Both the position numbers and the translations under genes were made by a program. The notes under the pieces were generated by a model. The model searched no databases. It worked only from the letters and a program-made list of their open reading frames with translations, and was not told the DNA's origin. Shown one piece after another: positions 37,191-51,500 of a stretch of DNA of 64,000 bases. Source of the DNA: Temnopleurus reevesii (taxonomy: Eukaryota > Echinodermata > Echinoidea > Temnopleuroida > Temnopleuridae); NCBI GenBank assembly GCA_036244855.1, contig BQKZ01000036.1, positions 154,795-218,794 on the forward strand, written 5' to 3'. Within the stretch, counting starts at the first letter, position 1, and each line of letters begins with the position of its first letter.

Positions 37191-40100
37191 GAGATAAGGG
37201 GGAGGGGGTAACAGGGGGAATCCTGATTTAAAATTTGTGAAGAGGATGCGACAAGTGAGAGGTGGAGCTGCAGCTGTAAGGGAGGGAGTATGATGCAAGA
37301 CAGGTTCTGGCGGAGGTTTGATCCATGGATCAAATGAGAGGGTATTTTTGTGTCCTTATTGGAGTTGCTGGCATATTAGCTGAAAAAATGCAATTAATAT
37401 AATGCAGGGTAATTGATAAAAAGGCATAAATAATCAAAGCCCACAGAAAATGAAAAATTATGCAAATCCCACTTTTATTGAATTGATCATGATAAGAGTG
37501 CTTGGTAGGATTAAAGTACTTCCCTGATTTGAATACAACTGATAGCAAAGAGCTAGATTATATTATTCCTCCTGACTTAGTAAAACTATTAGAGACTATT
37601 ATTTCACAATGTCACCCTATTAATAGGAGGGTCGGTGAAATTAATGTGTTGTTTTATCTTCTCCTGTTATTATTTCTATTACTGCTTCATTTCAATGCTA
37701 TTCAAAAGAATCCCCCCCCCCCAAAAAAAAAAAAATGAATAGAAAAACATTTCTTTAGATAGGCAAATTTTTTTTTAAAATACAACATTTTTAATAACCT
37801 GATCAACGTAACGTCTTGATTTTCTAAAATATTGCAACTTTAAGATTGACCTTTCAGTCATACTTAGTTGTAACTACACAATTAAAGAATCTACCAACTT
37901 AACCAAGCAGAAAAGTCAATTTGTGCCATGAATATTGAAACAAAAAGCCACTCAATAACTTAGGAAGATAAAAGATTGCAATATCAACTAGGAATTGGTG
38001 AGATATTATTGGAACTATAATAACTTCTTCCTTTCTGCATTTAAACCAGCTGGAGAGAATCTTATCAGTTATCAAGTAATTAGCATCCCATGCATCAACT
38101 CAATAGTTTCCCATCAACTCCCCTGCTCCTCTGTTTCTAACAACAACATATTGTAAGTGACCCTGAAACACAGTTATCTTGAAAATAAAGATAGATAAAG
38201 AGAAAGCAACCTTGCACTTCAATGAAATATTATATGCATTATGGACACTTTTCACTGCTAATCAATCTACAAATGAGGAAAATTACAAATTAGTGTCATA
38301 ATCAGTGTCATAATTTTCTATTAAATTGAAATGGCCATCCTCCTATCTGATAAATGAAGTGCAACCAAGGATGGTAATAAATGGCCTTTATGAGTCTCAC
38401 CATCATTTACACTAATCGGTCAACAGATGATTTAGGACCATTGTCTTACATGGACAATGGGATGAATCTGTCACTTAATTAGGTTCCACTGAATAGTTCT
38501 GTATTGATCTCATTACACCCGTACATCCCAATAGGGGAGAGATGAACAAATGACTAATTGTTTACACTTTTATGGTTGTCAGGAACACACAGTGGTGTCT
38601 GGCTTCAGTCCAAATTCAAATGGAAGGAAATGTTTCAACAAGTGCATTTCAAATCACTATGAAATTTTTGAGTCCATTTAAAGAACAATGAAGTTTATAA
38701 CCTCAAAACAGTTAATATAACAATAAATGTAAAATAAATAATGTGCATGTCTAGTGTTGTAATAAAATCTACATATTTTTTGTCTAGTAAAATTACTGCA
38801 AGGCCAATATTTTTGACATAAATACATTTTAGGGAATAGAATGTCAGACATATTTACAAATCAACAGAACTTTGTCATATTCCCTTTTTGAAAGTTTATG
38901 TCTGAAATTCTAGCAAATTGACGGTCAAGAAATCAAACAGAAAAGTTCAGCAAAATATTAGCTCATACAGCAATCCTATTCAAGATTAACAAGGGGTATT
39001 TTGTACATGAAGGTATCTGCTTACAAATTCAAACAATTTTTAACTCTGATAATTTAGAAATATTACATTTCTGAAAATTAATTAAGTAATGTAATAAAGT
39101 AATGTGTTTTTTTTTATACCCAACTTCAATTTATAAAGCATACATCAATTTTCCACAAAATTTGGCTGAACTTATTCATGTTTCATTTACAACATGTATA
39201 ATGATTATTGTAATGAACTATTAAAGCATGAACCACGAGCATCCATACTCTTAACAATGTATGGAAAACGGTTTTGTCCATTAAATGGTGTGGAAACCAT
39301 TAAGGCTTTGGCGAATCTACACAAAATGTAAAAATAAAAAATGGAACTAAAAACACACTCAACTTATCTTTTAATCATCTGAATCAACATTTCATCAAAA
39401 TTGTTGTTAAATTCAATCTTCCATTGAGAAAACTTGGAAGATTGTTAACCAAATTCTAAAAACATTTTCAGAATTAAAAGGTTAAAAAATCAGTGCTAGA
39501 AATAATTCACTTCATTTCTGTAAATGAAGAATGTACAAATCATCAAAAAAGATGAACACATACCCAAAATGCTGTATTCCATTGCTCCTTATTGATTGCA
39601 ACAGATGGTTGGAAGCATTAGGCACAATAACAAAACCAATACAAGCTGACGGGCAAGCTCAGTGAAAAAGATGTCTGAAACTGTTCTTGTTCTAAATGAG
39701 AGACGACAGGAAGAATTAGAAAATACCATTCCCCATGAGTCTCCATGTTGATGGGCTTCATTAGTAGACATGAGTAGCCTTCTGATGTGGTTACAATGCT
39801 CCACAAAATGATTTGATGCGAGTCAATGTCGTCTATGATAAAGGGTTTAATGAATCCGCATCAGCACACCATCTCAAAGGACCGTCATCAAAGAACGCAC
39901 ACTGAGCATTCGTGTCAGGAGCAGAGAGAACCTTCAACTCATCCACCGAGCACGGAACATGATTTGTGTGCTCTGTGCGGATTCATCCACGTTCGCTTCT
40001 GAGCGGCGCGAGAAGACGGAACACACTCGCATTCATGATTGGGTGATGGATCAACGAACCACTGTGCGCTCTAGAGAAGTAGATCATTTACAAGGAAGAA

Positions 40101-41303
40101 TGGACAAGATCCTCTCTGAGATGCAATGAAAGTTGAGATGAGGGGGCAATTGTTTGCTTTCAACATCACCACCATTAAAGGACTCTGGTGCATTTGCCTT
40201 TGTGTCTAGATATCAATTTCATAGCGGGAAATCCCTCACTATCTGCATCTGTATAAGAATGCTCTGATTAAATTTTAAAGAAAACAAAAGGAAAAAAAAG
40301 GAGGAAGTTCCGAAAGTTGTGAAATTTGAAAAAAAAACGAAGGAGGGAAATTTATCAAGTAGAACTATAAGAAAAGCACAAGAAAAATTAACTGATGAAA
40401 AAGGAAAGTCAGTCAAATGTGAGAAAACAGCAAATAAATGCAATTTATTTCAGCTTCATTGTATTACAAGCAGTATCTAGGTCAGTGAGGTAAATGTCTA
40501 TATTTAGAATTGACATAATTTTCCTTATTTAGAAGATACACGAAAATGAATATAATGTAGTATGAATCACACACAACCAATGACAATTAACCCCCCCCCC
40601 CTCCAATGTCCCTTCACGGTCCAAAAATTAAGAAAATTACTTTCAAATTATTCAAGTGAATGTAAATCTCTTGTAAAGAAAAGGAATATTTGAAAATGTC
40701 CCACACTTAGTCATAGTCGTAGTAAACTGTATTTGTTATTATGACGTCTTTGATAAAACTAGTAAAATCACTTTTATTCATTCCAAACTCTGTTAATGAC
40801 AACCTTATGCTAGGACTGTAGGCTTCCATTATCCCCCATCGTGCAGAGACTACAACCTTTCTTTTTAGCAATACAGTGGACACTCTCTGATTGCATTTGA
40901 GTTTACTACAGGATTGTTTTACATCTTCTCTAGATAGCAAATTTCAGAATCTCCATTTCTAAATAGAAATCCACAACATTTCTGTCAAAAGAAGGATAAA
41001 AAAATAGCTAAATACATGTTTTAATGACATATTTGTGACAATCCACTGTACTGAGGCAATATGATTTACTGCCATTTATTGCATTCCCAATAGTTTCAAT
41101 ACCCCTAATGGCCATTCTGACGTAGTAATGTCCATCTCATGAGTACCAAATTTGGCAAATTTGGAACTATTGTACCACACTTTTACAACTTTCTAGACAT
41201 ATCTGTACATTAACAATGAATTGTTCTACATCTTCAGTAGATATATAGCTTCATACTTCTGGCTAAGAAAGAGGATTGCCAATTTCTTAAATCACTTTTA
41301 TTT

Positions 41304-41756
41304 AATAATAATAATAATAATAGGGGTACTTTTAATGCGCCAGATTCCACACGAATAATGTGCTCAAGGCGCAGTACAGGAAAATTTAAAGAGTAGCAGA
41401 AGCAACAAAGGTACAAAGGTACAACAACAAAAGTACAAATAGATAAGAAATGAGATATATATGTGTAGATACTAATTGAAAGCACTTATAAAAAGATGGG
41501 TTTTTAGTGCATTTTTGAAACATTCAACAGTTTGCACATCGCGTATTTCTTGCGGTAATTGATTCCAGAGATAAGGTGCAGCATGTGCAAAAGACCTATC
41601 CCCCCATGATTTCTTAGTTTTCGGAACAGTGAGCAGTTTAGAATCAGATGATCTCAGCCGTCTAGCAGGATTGTCTAGCCGGTATTTTATACATGTGAGC
41701 AGACCAAGTATAAAGAAAATCATAATGATTTTTAGTCTCAACTCCATGGTATACAT
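41304..41756 (-). mobile_element. 5'-truncated non-LTR retrotransposon (CR1/L2-like LINE), 3' end
   Basis: On the minus strand the frame ending at TAG 41474-41472 encodes a stretch with RRLRSSDSKLLTVPKTK, GDRSFAHAAPYLWNQLP and ECFKNALKTHLF, the characteristic C-terminal tail of CR1/Jockey-clade reverse-transcriptase ORF2 proteins. A 3' UTR of about 150 bp follows, including GCGCCTTGAGCACATT, and ends in (ATT)n at 41322-41304, as L2/CR1-type elements do. The 5' part is missing (homology fades near 41700), so this is a dead copy. Confidence 0.8.
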
Positions 41757-42429
41757 AAGTTGTACAGGAAAAGTGATTTCACAAACAAAGCTGGAATTTG
41801 CTCAGTAAGCATTTCATGATAACACAGAATAATGTACACAGACTTACATCTACATGCATTCCCAGGCCATCAAAAATACTTCTCTTCACATCATATGACG
41901 ATGTTGCTCAAAATATCACATAAATTACACACAAACTAATTTTAGGGTGAAAACACTTTGTCCGTTTTTAAAAGATGCACAAGCATTCACAATTTTGGAC
42001 AAAAATTTGTCAATTGAAGATCCCTACATTATCTTTTCAACCTCTTGTTAAAATTATGATTGAAATTTGAGACACTAATGTTTATATAATTTCTACAAAC
42101 TCATTATCCACCTGTTAAGGAATCGATTAGTCCATTAGTATGAAAATTTATGAAGATTTCCTCCCCAGGCAGATCAAATGCTAATCGCATACAGTGCCTT
42201 TAAACCTACAAGCAACGCATTCCACCCAACATAAATTCCTTCTTACACGCAAAAAATATGAATTCATTAACACTTTCCTGCAGATTGAAAATACATAATG
42301 AGGTATTTTCGCCTCTTTTTAATGCAATCTCGCAAATGCATCATTGCTGCTTTCTAGAACTAGGTTGGGTTCATTCCAAGTTCAGTTACAGTGAGTGTGT
42401 GTTTGTGTATGAGAGTGGATGCAGATCTC

Positions 42430-42560
42430 GCGCTCTGGAATATAGCTGCCTGAATGCAGCACAGCTCTGTGGCCGGCCAGCCGCCACGGCACGACACATT
42501 CACAAAGAGCACACAGCTTACATTCATGGGGGAAAGCATTGTCAAATACAATATCATGAC
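42430..42560. promoter_or_regulatory. Short CpG-containing island, possible regulatory element
   Basis: A GC-rich patch with a GGCCGGCC palindrome and adjoining GCCGCCACGGCACGACAC, isolated in AT-rich sequence. Short ORFs run through it on both strands but no splice-consistent exon was found. Promoter or enhancer is only a possibility. Confidence 0.15.
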
Positions 42561-44957
42561 TGAATGTTCACATTGCTATGCCAACGTCGTGCATCTCATT
42601 ACGGCACTCAGCTGTTCGGCATCTTATTCACTCGTTCAATTGCCGAGGGACGTACTGGCAAATGGGCTGCTTGCCTATTATCAAGGATAGGCTTTGCGCA
42701 GGATTGATTGCAGGATGTTGTATATTGCGAGGACGTACTTTGGCTGCGTTAGTTGAAAAGATAGAATGAATTTTGATTTGTTTGATATTAAAAGGTAAGT
42801 ACCTGCATGTATACGTGAGGAATATTTCTGATTCACTCTTGCTACAATATTTTCAGTTTTGCTGTAACTGAGTTTAATATAAAAACCTCTGAAATTTATC
42901 AATGCCTTTCAAAATACTGTAGATGATGGTATGGGACATATCACAATTAATGATCTTAACAGCTTATAGTCTCAACTTACCCTTCGGGGCCATTCATATT
43001 CTCATCTAAATTATGTGCTCTACAATTTTTTTTTTATAGAATGACCATTGTAAAATTTCAATGCTGGGCAGTAATTTTCTGCTGATATTTTTCAATGAAA
43101 TTTAGTGACAACAATTTGAAGAGATGATTCTGTGTTTGACGTTTTCAATCAATATCAATCAAACATCTACATTCATTTTACTAGATGCTTGCATGTACAT
43201 AATTATTTGAAAGTTACCATTACAGCAAACTAATTCATTCAATATCAGAAATGCTTCTCATATTGATCACGTACATGTATCTCTTTCAATAGATGTGAAC
43301 TAAGTTTTTGAAATGAAGTCTAAAATTCTCTCTCAGCTAGTATGCACCCTTTATTTTCCATTCCAAAGTAAATATCCATTAGTGCACTCAAATTATTGTT
43401 CCCCTATGCCTGGTAAGAATGCATATTCTAGAAATTACGTTTGAAAAGAAAGATCCACATGCATTTTTTAAAGATTCATCTGCAAATTATTTGTTACAAA
43501 GCTAAAGTTCCAAGGGATGTGGTGAATATTAAAATGGGCAAAACATTTTTTTTTTTTGGGGGGGGGGGCAATGAGCTTCACTTGATTTTGTCACATCTTA
43601 TTTTCATATTTTAAAAAGCACAGGTCCTACAATTTTTATTTTTTTTTAGAAAACGGTAAAAACATTTAAAAAATCTTATCACTGATTGACATCATATAAA
43701 AAGATCTTCAAAATTATCATAGAGTTTAACAAAAATAACAATCAAGAATATATATTTGTACAACAACAAAAAATAAAGTATTAAGGAGTTCTGAAAATAT
43801 TCTCAGTTGTGACACACAAAAAGTAGTTTGGGTAACTCAGGGCAATAGTTTTGCAAAGACAGTTATAAAAATGTGATAGAATAAGAAAAAATAAAACATA
43901 ATTACAAACAAAGCACACCAGAATATGAAGATTCACAAGGAACAGCAGAAAAAAACATGACATCTGTGCCTGGTGAGATATCATAAACTTTCAACCTAAA
44001 TTTGCCTAGTTGTGGAAACCAATGTTATTAATTATGTAAACTACATGTACATTCAGGAAAGCTAGGCCTATCACATTTTAAATAACAGGAGAATGTTTCA
44101 TTCTATTTCATTTCAACACATTTCTTTTTAACTTACTCATAAAAAATTGTCAATATTTCCATCTAATTTCAACTTAGATCATGATTAGTAGATTGGTCTA
44201 GGCAAATGACAGTTGCAGTAACGTTATCACCCATTCCCAAGCCAACCACTGTAAATACATTACATTATGTACAATAAAAAATCAAGGGATAAAAAGTGTG
44301 CAATTGGAGCTTAAAAAGACAAATATATTGCATCTGATTACATTATTTTCTTGTTCAAATTAAAAGTAATGAACTTCTTACTTTATCAATATTGTTTAAC
44401 TCCAGTGACCAGTGATGCTTGTAGAATTTACACTTTAACAGCAACATTCCAAATCCAAAATCAGGCTTGGTTATCAATTCCACTTATACTCATAGAAATT
44501 CCTCATCGACGACATGACAAACGAAGTGAACAAAAGTTTAACAGCTTAGAGAAACTTTCTAGGAGATACGAAAACATTTGTTGTTCAGCATTAACTGTTA
44601 TTTTCCAATGCACAAAGATCACCGCCCACGCACTCCTACACTTCTGAGCCCACCACCATGACACGCAAAGACTTGAATAAACTTCTTGGCTGAACTCAAA
44701 TCAGCATCAGTTCTGTGTGAGCAAACGGCCGCCACGTCACGCCGCGAGCGTACACCGTACCTGTCGCACCACCAGTCCATAGCAAAAATCTTGATAAATT
44801 TGCCACGATGAGGTCCAGCAATAAACTGCACTGACCAAAACTTATATTCTGTCTTAGAAGCACAATTAGAACTTAAAACTTTTTCTACACTTCGACTTAT
44901 CTTACTTAGAAAATTTAGTTTGAAAAAAAAATTGCTATAAAGTAAAAGGCAACTCAC

Positions 44958-45420
44958 CGGCGACTTTGTTTTTGTTGAATTGCTCGAAATATTCTCGCAA
45001 TGTTTACATCGGTAGTTTTCCTAATTTCCCGCGTTATAAAACTCCAGCTGAGCTTTTTGTTTGGAATTGCGCAGCGCGGAGCGCCGTTTTTGGAAACTGC
45101 TGTGAAATGATGTCATCCATGGGCTCCCAAATAAGGGACGGCCTCTTCCAAATTTGTGCGCTGGGTTAGTTCAGCAAGCTCCGTCCTTGAAAATAGGAGG
45201 GGAAAAAAACGTTCTCGATTTATTCGACCAATGAAAAAGAAGAGCCCCAAGTATTGCAACATGTCAGGACACGAATTCCCGCGCATTTCTGGCAAGAGCC
45301 CAGGAATGGCTGAGAGTTGTTCTCATTTACCCTTTATACTCGATCACCGGCCGGTCATTTTATAACATTAAACTCGGATGATGGTTCTCCGAGTTTTCTG
45401 ACCTGAGGTGGCGCACTGCC
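44958..45420 (-). promoter_or_regulatory. CpG-rich island with E2F-type sites and a minus-strand splice donor
   Basis: Locally CpG-rich compared with its surroundings. It contains a perfect E2F consensus TTTCCCGC (45025-45032) and a second E2F-like ATTCCCGCGC (45275-45284). On the minus strand the island ends at a good donor, CGCCG|GTGAGT (44958/44957). No coding exon other than those of the BIM-like gene was found downstream on that strand, so this could be an alternative distal first exon of that gene. It could instead start a non-coding RNA. Confidence 0.3.
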
Positions 45421-48400
45421 ATTTGGGCATCAAACTATCTTCATCGCAGCCCATTTTTTTTTAACAAGCGAAAGCAAGCCAATTGCTTAAAGTTAGAAAA
45501 AATATCAACATGATTTAAAAGCTGATGAAACTTGAGAAATTGTATTGTTTTATCTAGCCAGTATATTATTTGTTCAATTAATTAATAGCCAGTAGCGACC
45601 CGAAAATCTGGTCGCTCTCTCTAAACTCTAATTTGTCAAAGGTTAATGACATACTTTAGATCTGGAAGACTCGTCAATAGTTTGTTAAAGTACGGGTATT
45701 TAATCGGCGTGATTGCTACACAAATACTAAATCAAAAGCATTGTAATTCAAATCTCATGGCATGCTTTTGAAAAAGGTTGTTTATAATTATTGAAAACTG
45801 GGAACATTGACTGTCTATCAGCTGAATGAACTGAATTCTAAATGATCAAAATAGCTAAACCAGTACTGAGTATATATCGGCTTTACTATACAGATATACC
45901 ACGAATCTTGATATGCTGGATCATTGAACCCCTGAACTGGTTCATCAGTATGGCGCGCATATTTGACCTAGAAAAACAAAAGGCCGTTCTAAGGCATTCA
46001 CCTATAGTCATGATAGTGTGTGTGTGTTAGAGTCGGATTTGTTTGTTTGTTGACAATTTTGAAAACAAAGCTGACCTCATTTTCCTTTTCATGACAAGCT
46101 ATCCCGATATATTCTGCAGCACATTATAAACAACTGTTATTGAAAAAAAAAAAGAGAGAAGAAGATCATTCCGTGGTCTTAGTTAAATTCATAAGTCTAT
46201 ACTCACAATAACCTACATGCAAACACTTGCTCGAGCCGACCTGATTTTCGAAATATTGTGGAATTCTTATTGTAGTATGGGACAGCACATAAGATCAACA
46301 TAAGAATGTTTGAACCAAATATTTCAGACATTATTATAGGATTTCCAGGCCAAAATCGGAATAATAGCATTGGATTTAATTTTCTTTTATTTCAAATTCG
46401 TCATATTCCGTGAACTCGGAGATATCCCTGGTTTAGATTCCTTTTACTTGCTTATGAATTCATGATGTTTTCATTTGAATGCGTGGTAGTTTCATTCTAA
46501 TTGATGATAATTTGCCTTTTTTAGTGAAGCGGTCGTTCTATTAAGCACAAATCCGTTCTCGTTCTCTCGGCAGCATGACTTTATCGTTCAAATTCATTTC
46601 TAGTATATCAACTTAGCACATTTTGCATTTTAATTTTCCCTAGGGCGTTTTCAGTGCTCATGATATTTTCTCTTTATTTGTATATTCTCTCTTATCTACA
46701 ATATTCTTTTTATTTACTTTTTATACAATCTTTGATCAATTTACTTCTCTCTTTATATTTCGTATGAATTCATGCCATACAACTGTACAATGGTTGATCA
46801 ATGCAAGGATTTCCAATGATGATCAACTTAAGAATGAGATTAATCTTACTTATCAATTAGTCTAAGCACATGAAATGAAAGTAATGAAAATGATGTATAT
46901 ATCTGTCTATATTGTGATTCATCTGACTTATATTCATCGTGGGTGAAGGGGAAGGAAAGGGTTACATAATATGAGTGGGGCTTGGAATACGAGTCTGTAA
47001 AATTGAGTCTTAAGCCATCAATCTGCTGTCGGTCCAAAACTGTACAAAGAAGCTAATTTTCTGAACATTTTCCTAGATTGTAAAACACTTACCATGCATT
47101 CCCCTGTATTACTACCCTGCATTCTTAACTTGAATGATATCTTTCAGAAAAAGAATTCCAGCCGCTAAAATCAAAAGCTAGAAATGACGCTCCGATGATC
47201 ACTGATTATTTTGAATGCTAACTGACTCGTTTCTCAATCGAATGATAAGACCTCACAAATATTCGACAAACGTCGCAAATGTGATGAAAATATAAAAAAA
47301 ATTGAATGACAATTTGCACGGCAAAAACGATCTACGCTAATTCAAATGCAAAAAGTATTGATTCAAATGAAAATCCTGTGAATTTGGCCGGAAAATCCTA
47401 TATTATTAGAGGAATGCAGTGTCTCTTAATATTCACTGAATGTCTAAAACGATAAGAATAACACTAATGCTTCCAAGATCAACAACAAAGAACATTCCTC
47501 CTGCAATAGTTTATTTCATTAAAAAAATTATGGTTCAGTGGTTCAAACATTTCCGATTCTGTTCTTTGAGGAACGATGATAATTATGAAATATAAAAGTA
47601 ACAGAAATTAAAAGTTGATCTGTTTGGCGTCCAAAAAGAATGGAATAGAGACATGTTGAATTGGGCCTGCGGCCGGGCTCACTATATAGCGAATTAATGG
47701 GCAAAAAGAATTTTAGCCACCAACAATTTAAGTAAAATTTTGAGTTGATTAAAAGAGCATTTATCACATTAAAAAACTTATAACAGTTGTAAAATTAGAG
47801 TAAGCCTATCCGCTTTCTATTCGTTGTGCCTCACATAGTGAGTGAAAATAACTGGATTAATCTATCAAATCTCTTCCATAAACGTAACATGCCAAATGAT
47901 ATATGATACTACAAATTATGTAAAATGTGCGTTCTCAGTCTTTTATTTCATGCAGTATAAATTACAACAAATCCATCACACTTTCTCAATGCTGTAATCA
48001 TTGAGGTATTACTATTCATTTACTGTATATTCTATGACAGGCTTGTGTCATCAGATTGTTTTCTCAAAATGGAGGTAGCCTTTGTTCAGTAAGATATAAT
48101 TTACTAGACGAAGAACCATGTGTGCATACACTTGGGAGATACAATATTATCTTTAAGAACTTTTGAAAGATTTTTCAAACAAAGATAACATCATTGATAG
48201 TTACCTCTGATAGATGAACTCTGAGTGTAAACGTCTGCGATTTGAGGGAAAGGTCACAATAGTTGAATCACTTTGGCTTATCAATGAATTTAAAATATAT
48301 TTGATTATTTAACATTTTCAGGCATTCATTATTCATTTGGAGCTTGTTCTCCCCGGAGTGTTTCCAAATTTAATCCGCCCGTGTATCATGTACCCCGTTT

Positions 48401-48482
48401 CGGCCTTTAATATTTTAGGGAAACCCCCGTGGTTAAAAATAGCTTTGTTTACAAACACCGCTGACCTTTTTCTCAGAGCCGG

Positions 48483-48519
48483 TGCATTGTGGGAAGATTT
48501 TACAAACATAATGGCGGCC
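48483..48519 (+). promoter_or_regulatory. ZNF143-like and YY1-like sites at the kinase gene start
   Basis: TGCATTGTGGGAA (48483-48495) differs by one base from the TGCATTCTGGGAA housekeeping-promoter element bound by ZNF143. CATAATGGCGGCC (48507-48519) matches the YY1 consensus and overlaps the start codon, an arrangement known for many housekeeping genes. This supports a TATA-less promoter with transcription starting just upstream, and the ATG at 48511. Confidence 0.45.
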
Positions 48520-48566
48520 AAATCTGTAGATCGCCACGGAAGAAAAGGATTTTCACAACCATTAAA
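48511..48566 (+). CDS. Kinase gene exon 1 (start codon)
   Basis: Encodes 18 codons (MAAKSVDRHGRKGFSQPL) plus two bases and ends at CATTAAA|GTAAGA. The start is chosen because ATGGCGGCC lies in a YY1-like initiation context and the downstream phases require this frame. The frame stays open upstream to about 48337, but that part lacks exon-like composition and is treated as 5' UTR. Confidence 0.65.
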
Positions 48567-51500
48567 GTAAGATATTCCTCATGTATGCCCATATATTTAT
48601 CGTGATTCATTCTCTTTGTTGTGTATACCATTTAATTACTGTCAAATCTTGCATTTCGGGACCTAAAATAGTCGGGAAATGTGTGTTTTGTCGTTACGTG
48701 CTGTTCTTCATTTAGCGGAATCTTACCCACGATCCGCGCCGAAACTCCGGGGTAGAATACTGTTGTGTGAGGGTGTATATTATCAGGCGAGTTGCTGCTA
48801 ATAAAGCCTAACGTTCTTGTCTGGAGGCTGTTCACCCTGATGTCGATTATACTGGTGAATCCAGTTACCGGACACTTTATGATTTCACAATAAATAACTT
48901 TGTCAACATAATTCAATCATTAACAATCACGAACATTAACTTGAGTGTTTTTTATAGATCTCGTGGCCGATCTCATCATTCCAATTCCAACCAATCCATA
49001 TTTGCCGTATTCGCTGCGCTTCAACATGCGCGCATTTTCCTTTAGGTGCGAGATTTCAATACACGTCCGATATTACCATGCTGTCCGGTAATTGGATTTC
49101 CACTATACCTTCTATTACTGTACTAGCAGGTTATGTGGCATTTTATTTTTAATGAAATAGTTCACCAGTTGAATCATACTAGACTTGCATTCATTTCGTC
49201 AGCGGCACTGCTTGTATGACCTCATTCATCTCCATACCGGTAGACTTTGTAGACCTAACTTACGCAACAAGATGTTTAGCGGGACTAGAGGCTAGAGTAT
49301 AGAGGTGGCTTATTTCATGATTTGGATGTTTACGTATTGTAATGAATAAAATGAAAAAGTCTTGCTTTGTATAGTCTACCCCAAATTTATATTTTCATTA
49401 TTCAGTCTCAGCAAGGAATAATGAAATTATCATAAAAAGATCTGTATGTTTCATTTGTGTTCATTTGCATAAAAACCCTACAGTCAGTTGGACCTAGAAA
49501 TATACAGCTTTTACAATTACAGGACCAGAGAATTTATAAAATTCAGGTGGTTACTGTTTTTGTCAGTTTTCTAGTTTAGAAATTGCTGAAGAAGCTACAT
49601 GTACATAAATTTTGATTCTAGGCAGAGATATTCATTGCCTGTATGGCTAGAAAGCATTTGTTTTGTACGAGACAATAAACAGTGTTTTGCACACAAAAAT
49701 ACTAGCTGTTGTGTATTTTTAGCTTGTCATGTTAATTAATTGAGATTAGGTGAATTTATCAAAAGCGGTTAAAGCCCAAGTAAAGTTTTGGTAAAAGTGA
49801 ATATTTTTATCACCAAATTTTGTCTCCAAATCTATGTAAAATGAAATATACATGTAGTGTCATGAACATGTTGCACAAAAGATTATGCGCAAAATGAACG
49901 AGTTTTGGAAAAGCTATTACCTAAAATGTGCAAAATATTTTAGTGTCATGTCCCCCGATACTAATCAATACTTTCTTTCTTGATAAAGAACAACTTCTCA
50001 TGCACAGAGTTGGATGAAAATTTCAAAATTTTATTGTTGTGTATACCTTTTTATCATTCTATTGTCAAATCTCTGAAATAACTTTGTATATGCCCGATAA
50101 CAAGCAGTTGTAACCAAAAGGGGGCGCTAAATATGATTTAACGGTCAAATTCAAATTTTCATAAGAATTAATTCGTTAGAAATGTGCTACGGCCTCAAAA
50201 TGTGCATAAGAATTATATGTCATGATAAACTTCCAAAATATTCACATTTCTTAATCTTTACCAAAATTATACTTGGGCTTTAATTGTAATAAATGTGATT
50301 AGTTTGCCCTCCCCCCATATAAATTCTTCCAAAATTCCAAGCTTTAAAAGTATGTACATAAATCTTCAGTGACACATCATACATGTACGTGTTGTTGTTG
50401 TGATTGTCTGGGCGTTTTACAATCCAACAGGATTATCTACGTCAATTCAGTTCATTCATCGATTTGCAGTACTGGTGATATATCAGGTACAGTAAGGCAT
50501 CATGTATTATATAGTACTTTTATTTTCATCTACATGTATCATAAACAACATTTTTCATTTTGACTTTCATGGATGAAACATTGAAAATTTTCCTGATAAT
50601 CTTTATTGAAACAAATGACTTTTTTTCATTTCCAATTAGAGATATTATGCATATCAATCACGACTTCTATTTCTTCATTTATAGTTTATTTTTTATGTTG
50701 CTCGTTTAATCTGTAGTAATTCACCTGGAAAATGGCAGCCCCCTCCCAAGAAGCATTGCATCGCACAAGTCACAGGAGGACTGGGGGACATTTACACCAA
50801 GCTAGAATCAGGCTGGCACAGCAAAGATGAAGGTAAAGAACATTATCACTTGGTGCGGTCTCATTCTTCAACCTCATTGGTCAATTTGTGATTTTAACCA
50901 AGTAATATGGTACTGTATCACTTGAAAACTACAAGGCGCGCGCATTCAAGAGCGCGTGTAAAATATTACTGTGCACACCAGTACCAGGTTACACTTTAAG
51001 AGATAAAATCGTTGCACCCTGCTTATTCTTACGTAATACGGGAAATATCACCGTTCTGGTTCCATATTCCAAAAGGGTGATATTTCCCGTATTACGTGAA
51101 CAAACAGGGTGTAACTAATAGTATTTACATGTACATGTAGACTACATGTATTAAGTATGAATGTTCTAAATCAAACCTATACAGGAGTGATGTTGCAGTT
51201 ACTAAAGAAAATATTTATGTGAGAACATTAGTTTGCTACCTTTTTTGATAGTGATAAATTTCAAGAAACGTGCAATGGAAAAATTTGCCTTCTTGGTATA
51301 TATGAAATGTGATAATACATACTGTAGTTAGGAAATATGATAGAACTCCTGACTTTTGAGTCACCTAATATCATTTCTCCCTTTGCTCACTTCATGTACC
51401 AAATTGAATTTATCAAACAAACCTATCATATGTTGTTTTATTTTGTTTTTATTAACAGATTATTCAAAGTGTATCAATAAAGACAACTTCTTTCAACCAA

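Larger units (their letters stand above)
34411..48336. other. Non-coding stretch between promoter-like islands and the kinase gene
   Basis: Mostly AT-rich with short spurious ORFs. Recognised contents: GA/GGGA repeats (37.0-37.2 kb), C- and G-runs (about 37.7, 40.59, 43.56 kb), a LINE 3' fragment (41.3-41.76 kb) and the islands at 42.4 and 45 kb. No other gene is supported. Confidence 0.5.

Noticed and set aside
41472..41756. A host gene of 94 codons
   Set aside because: The sequence is the C-terminal tail of a LINE reverse transcriptase.
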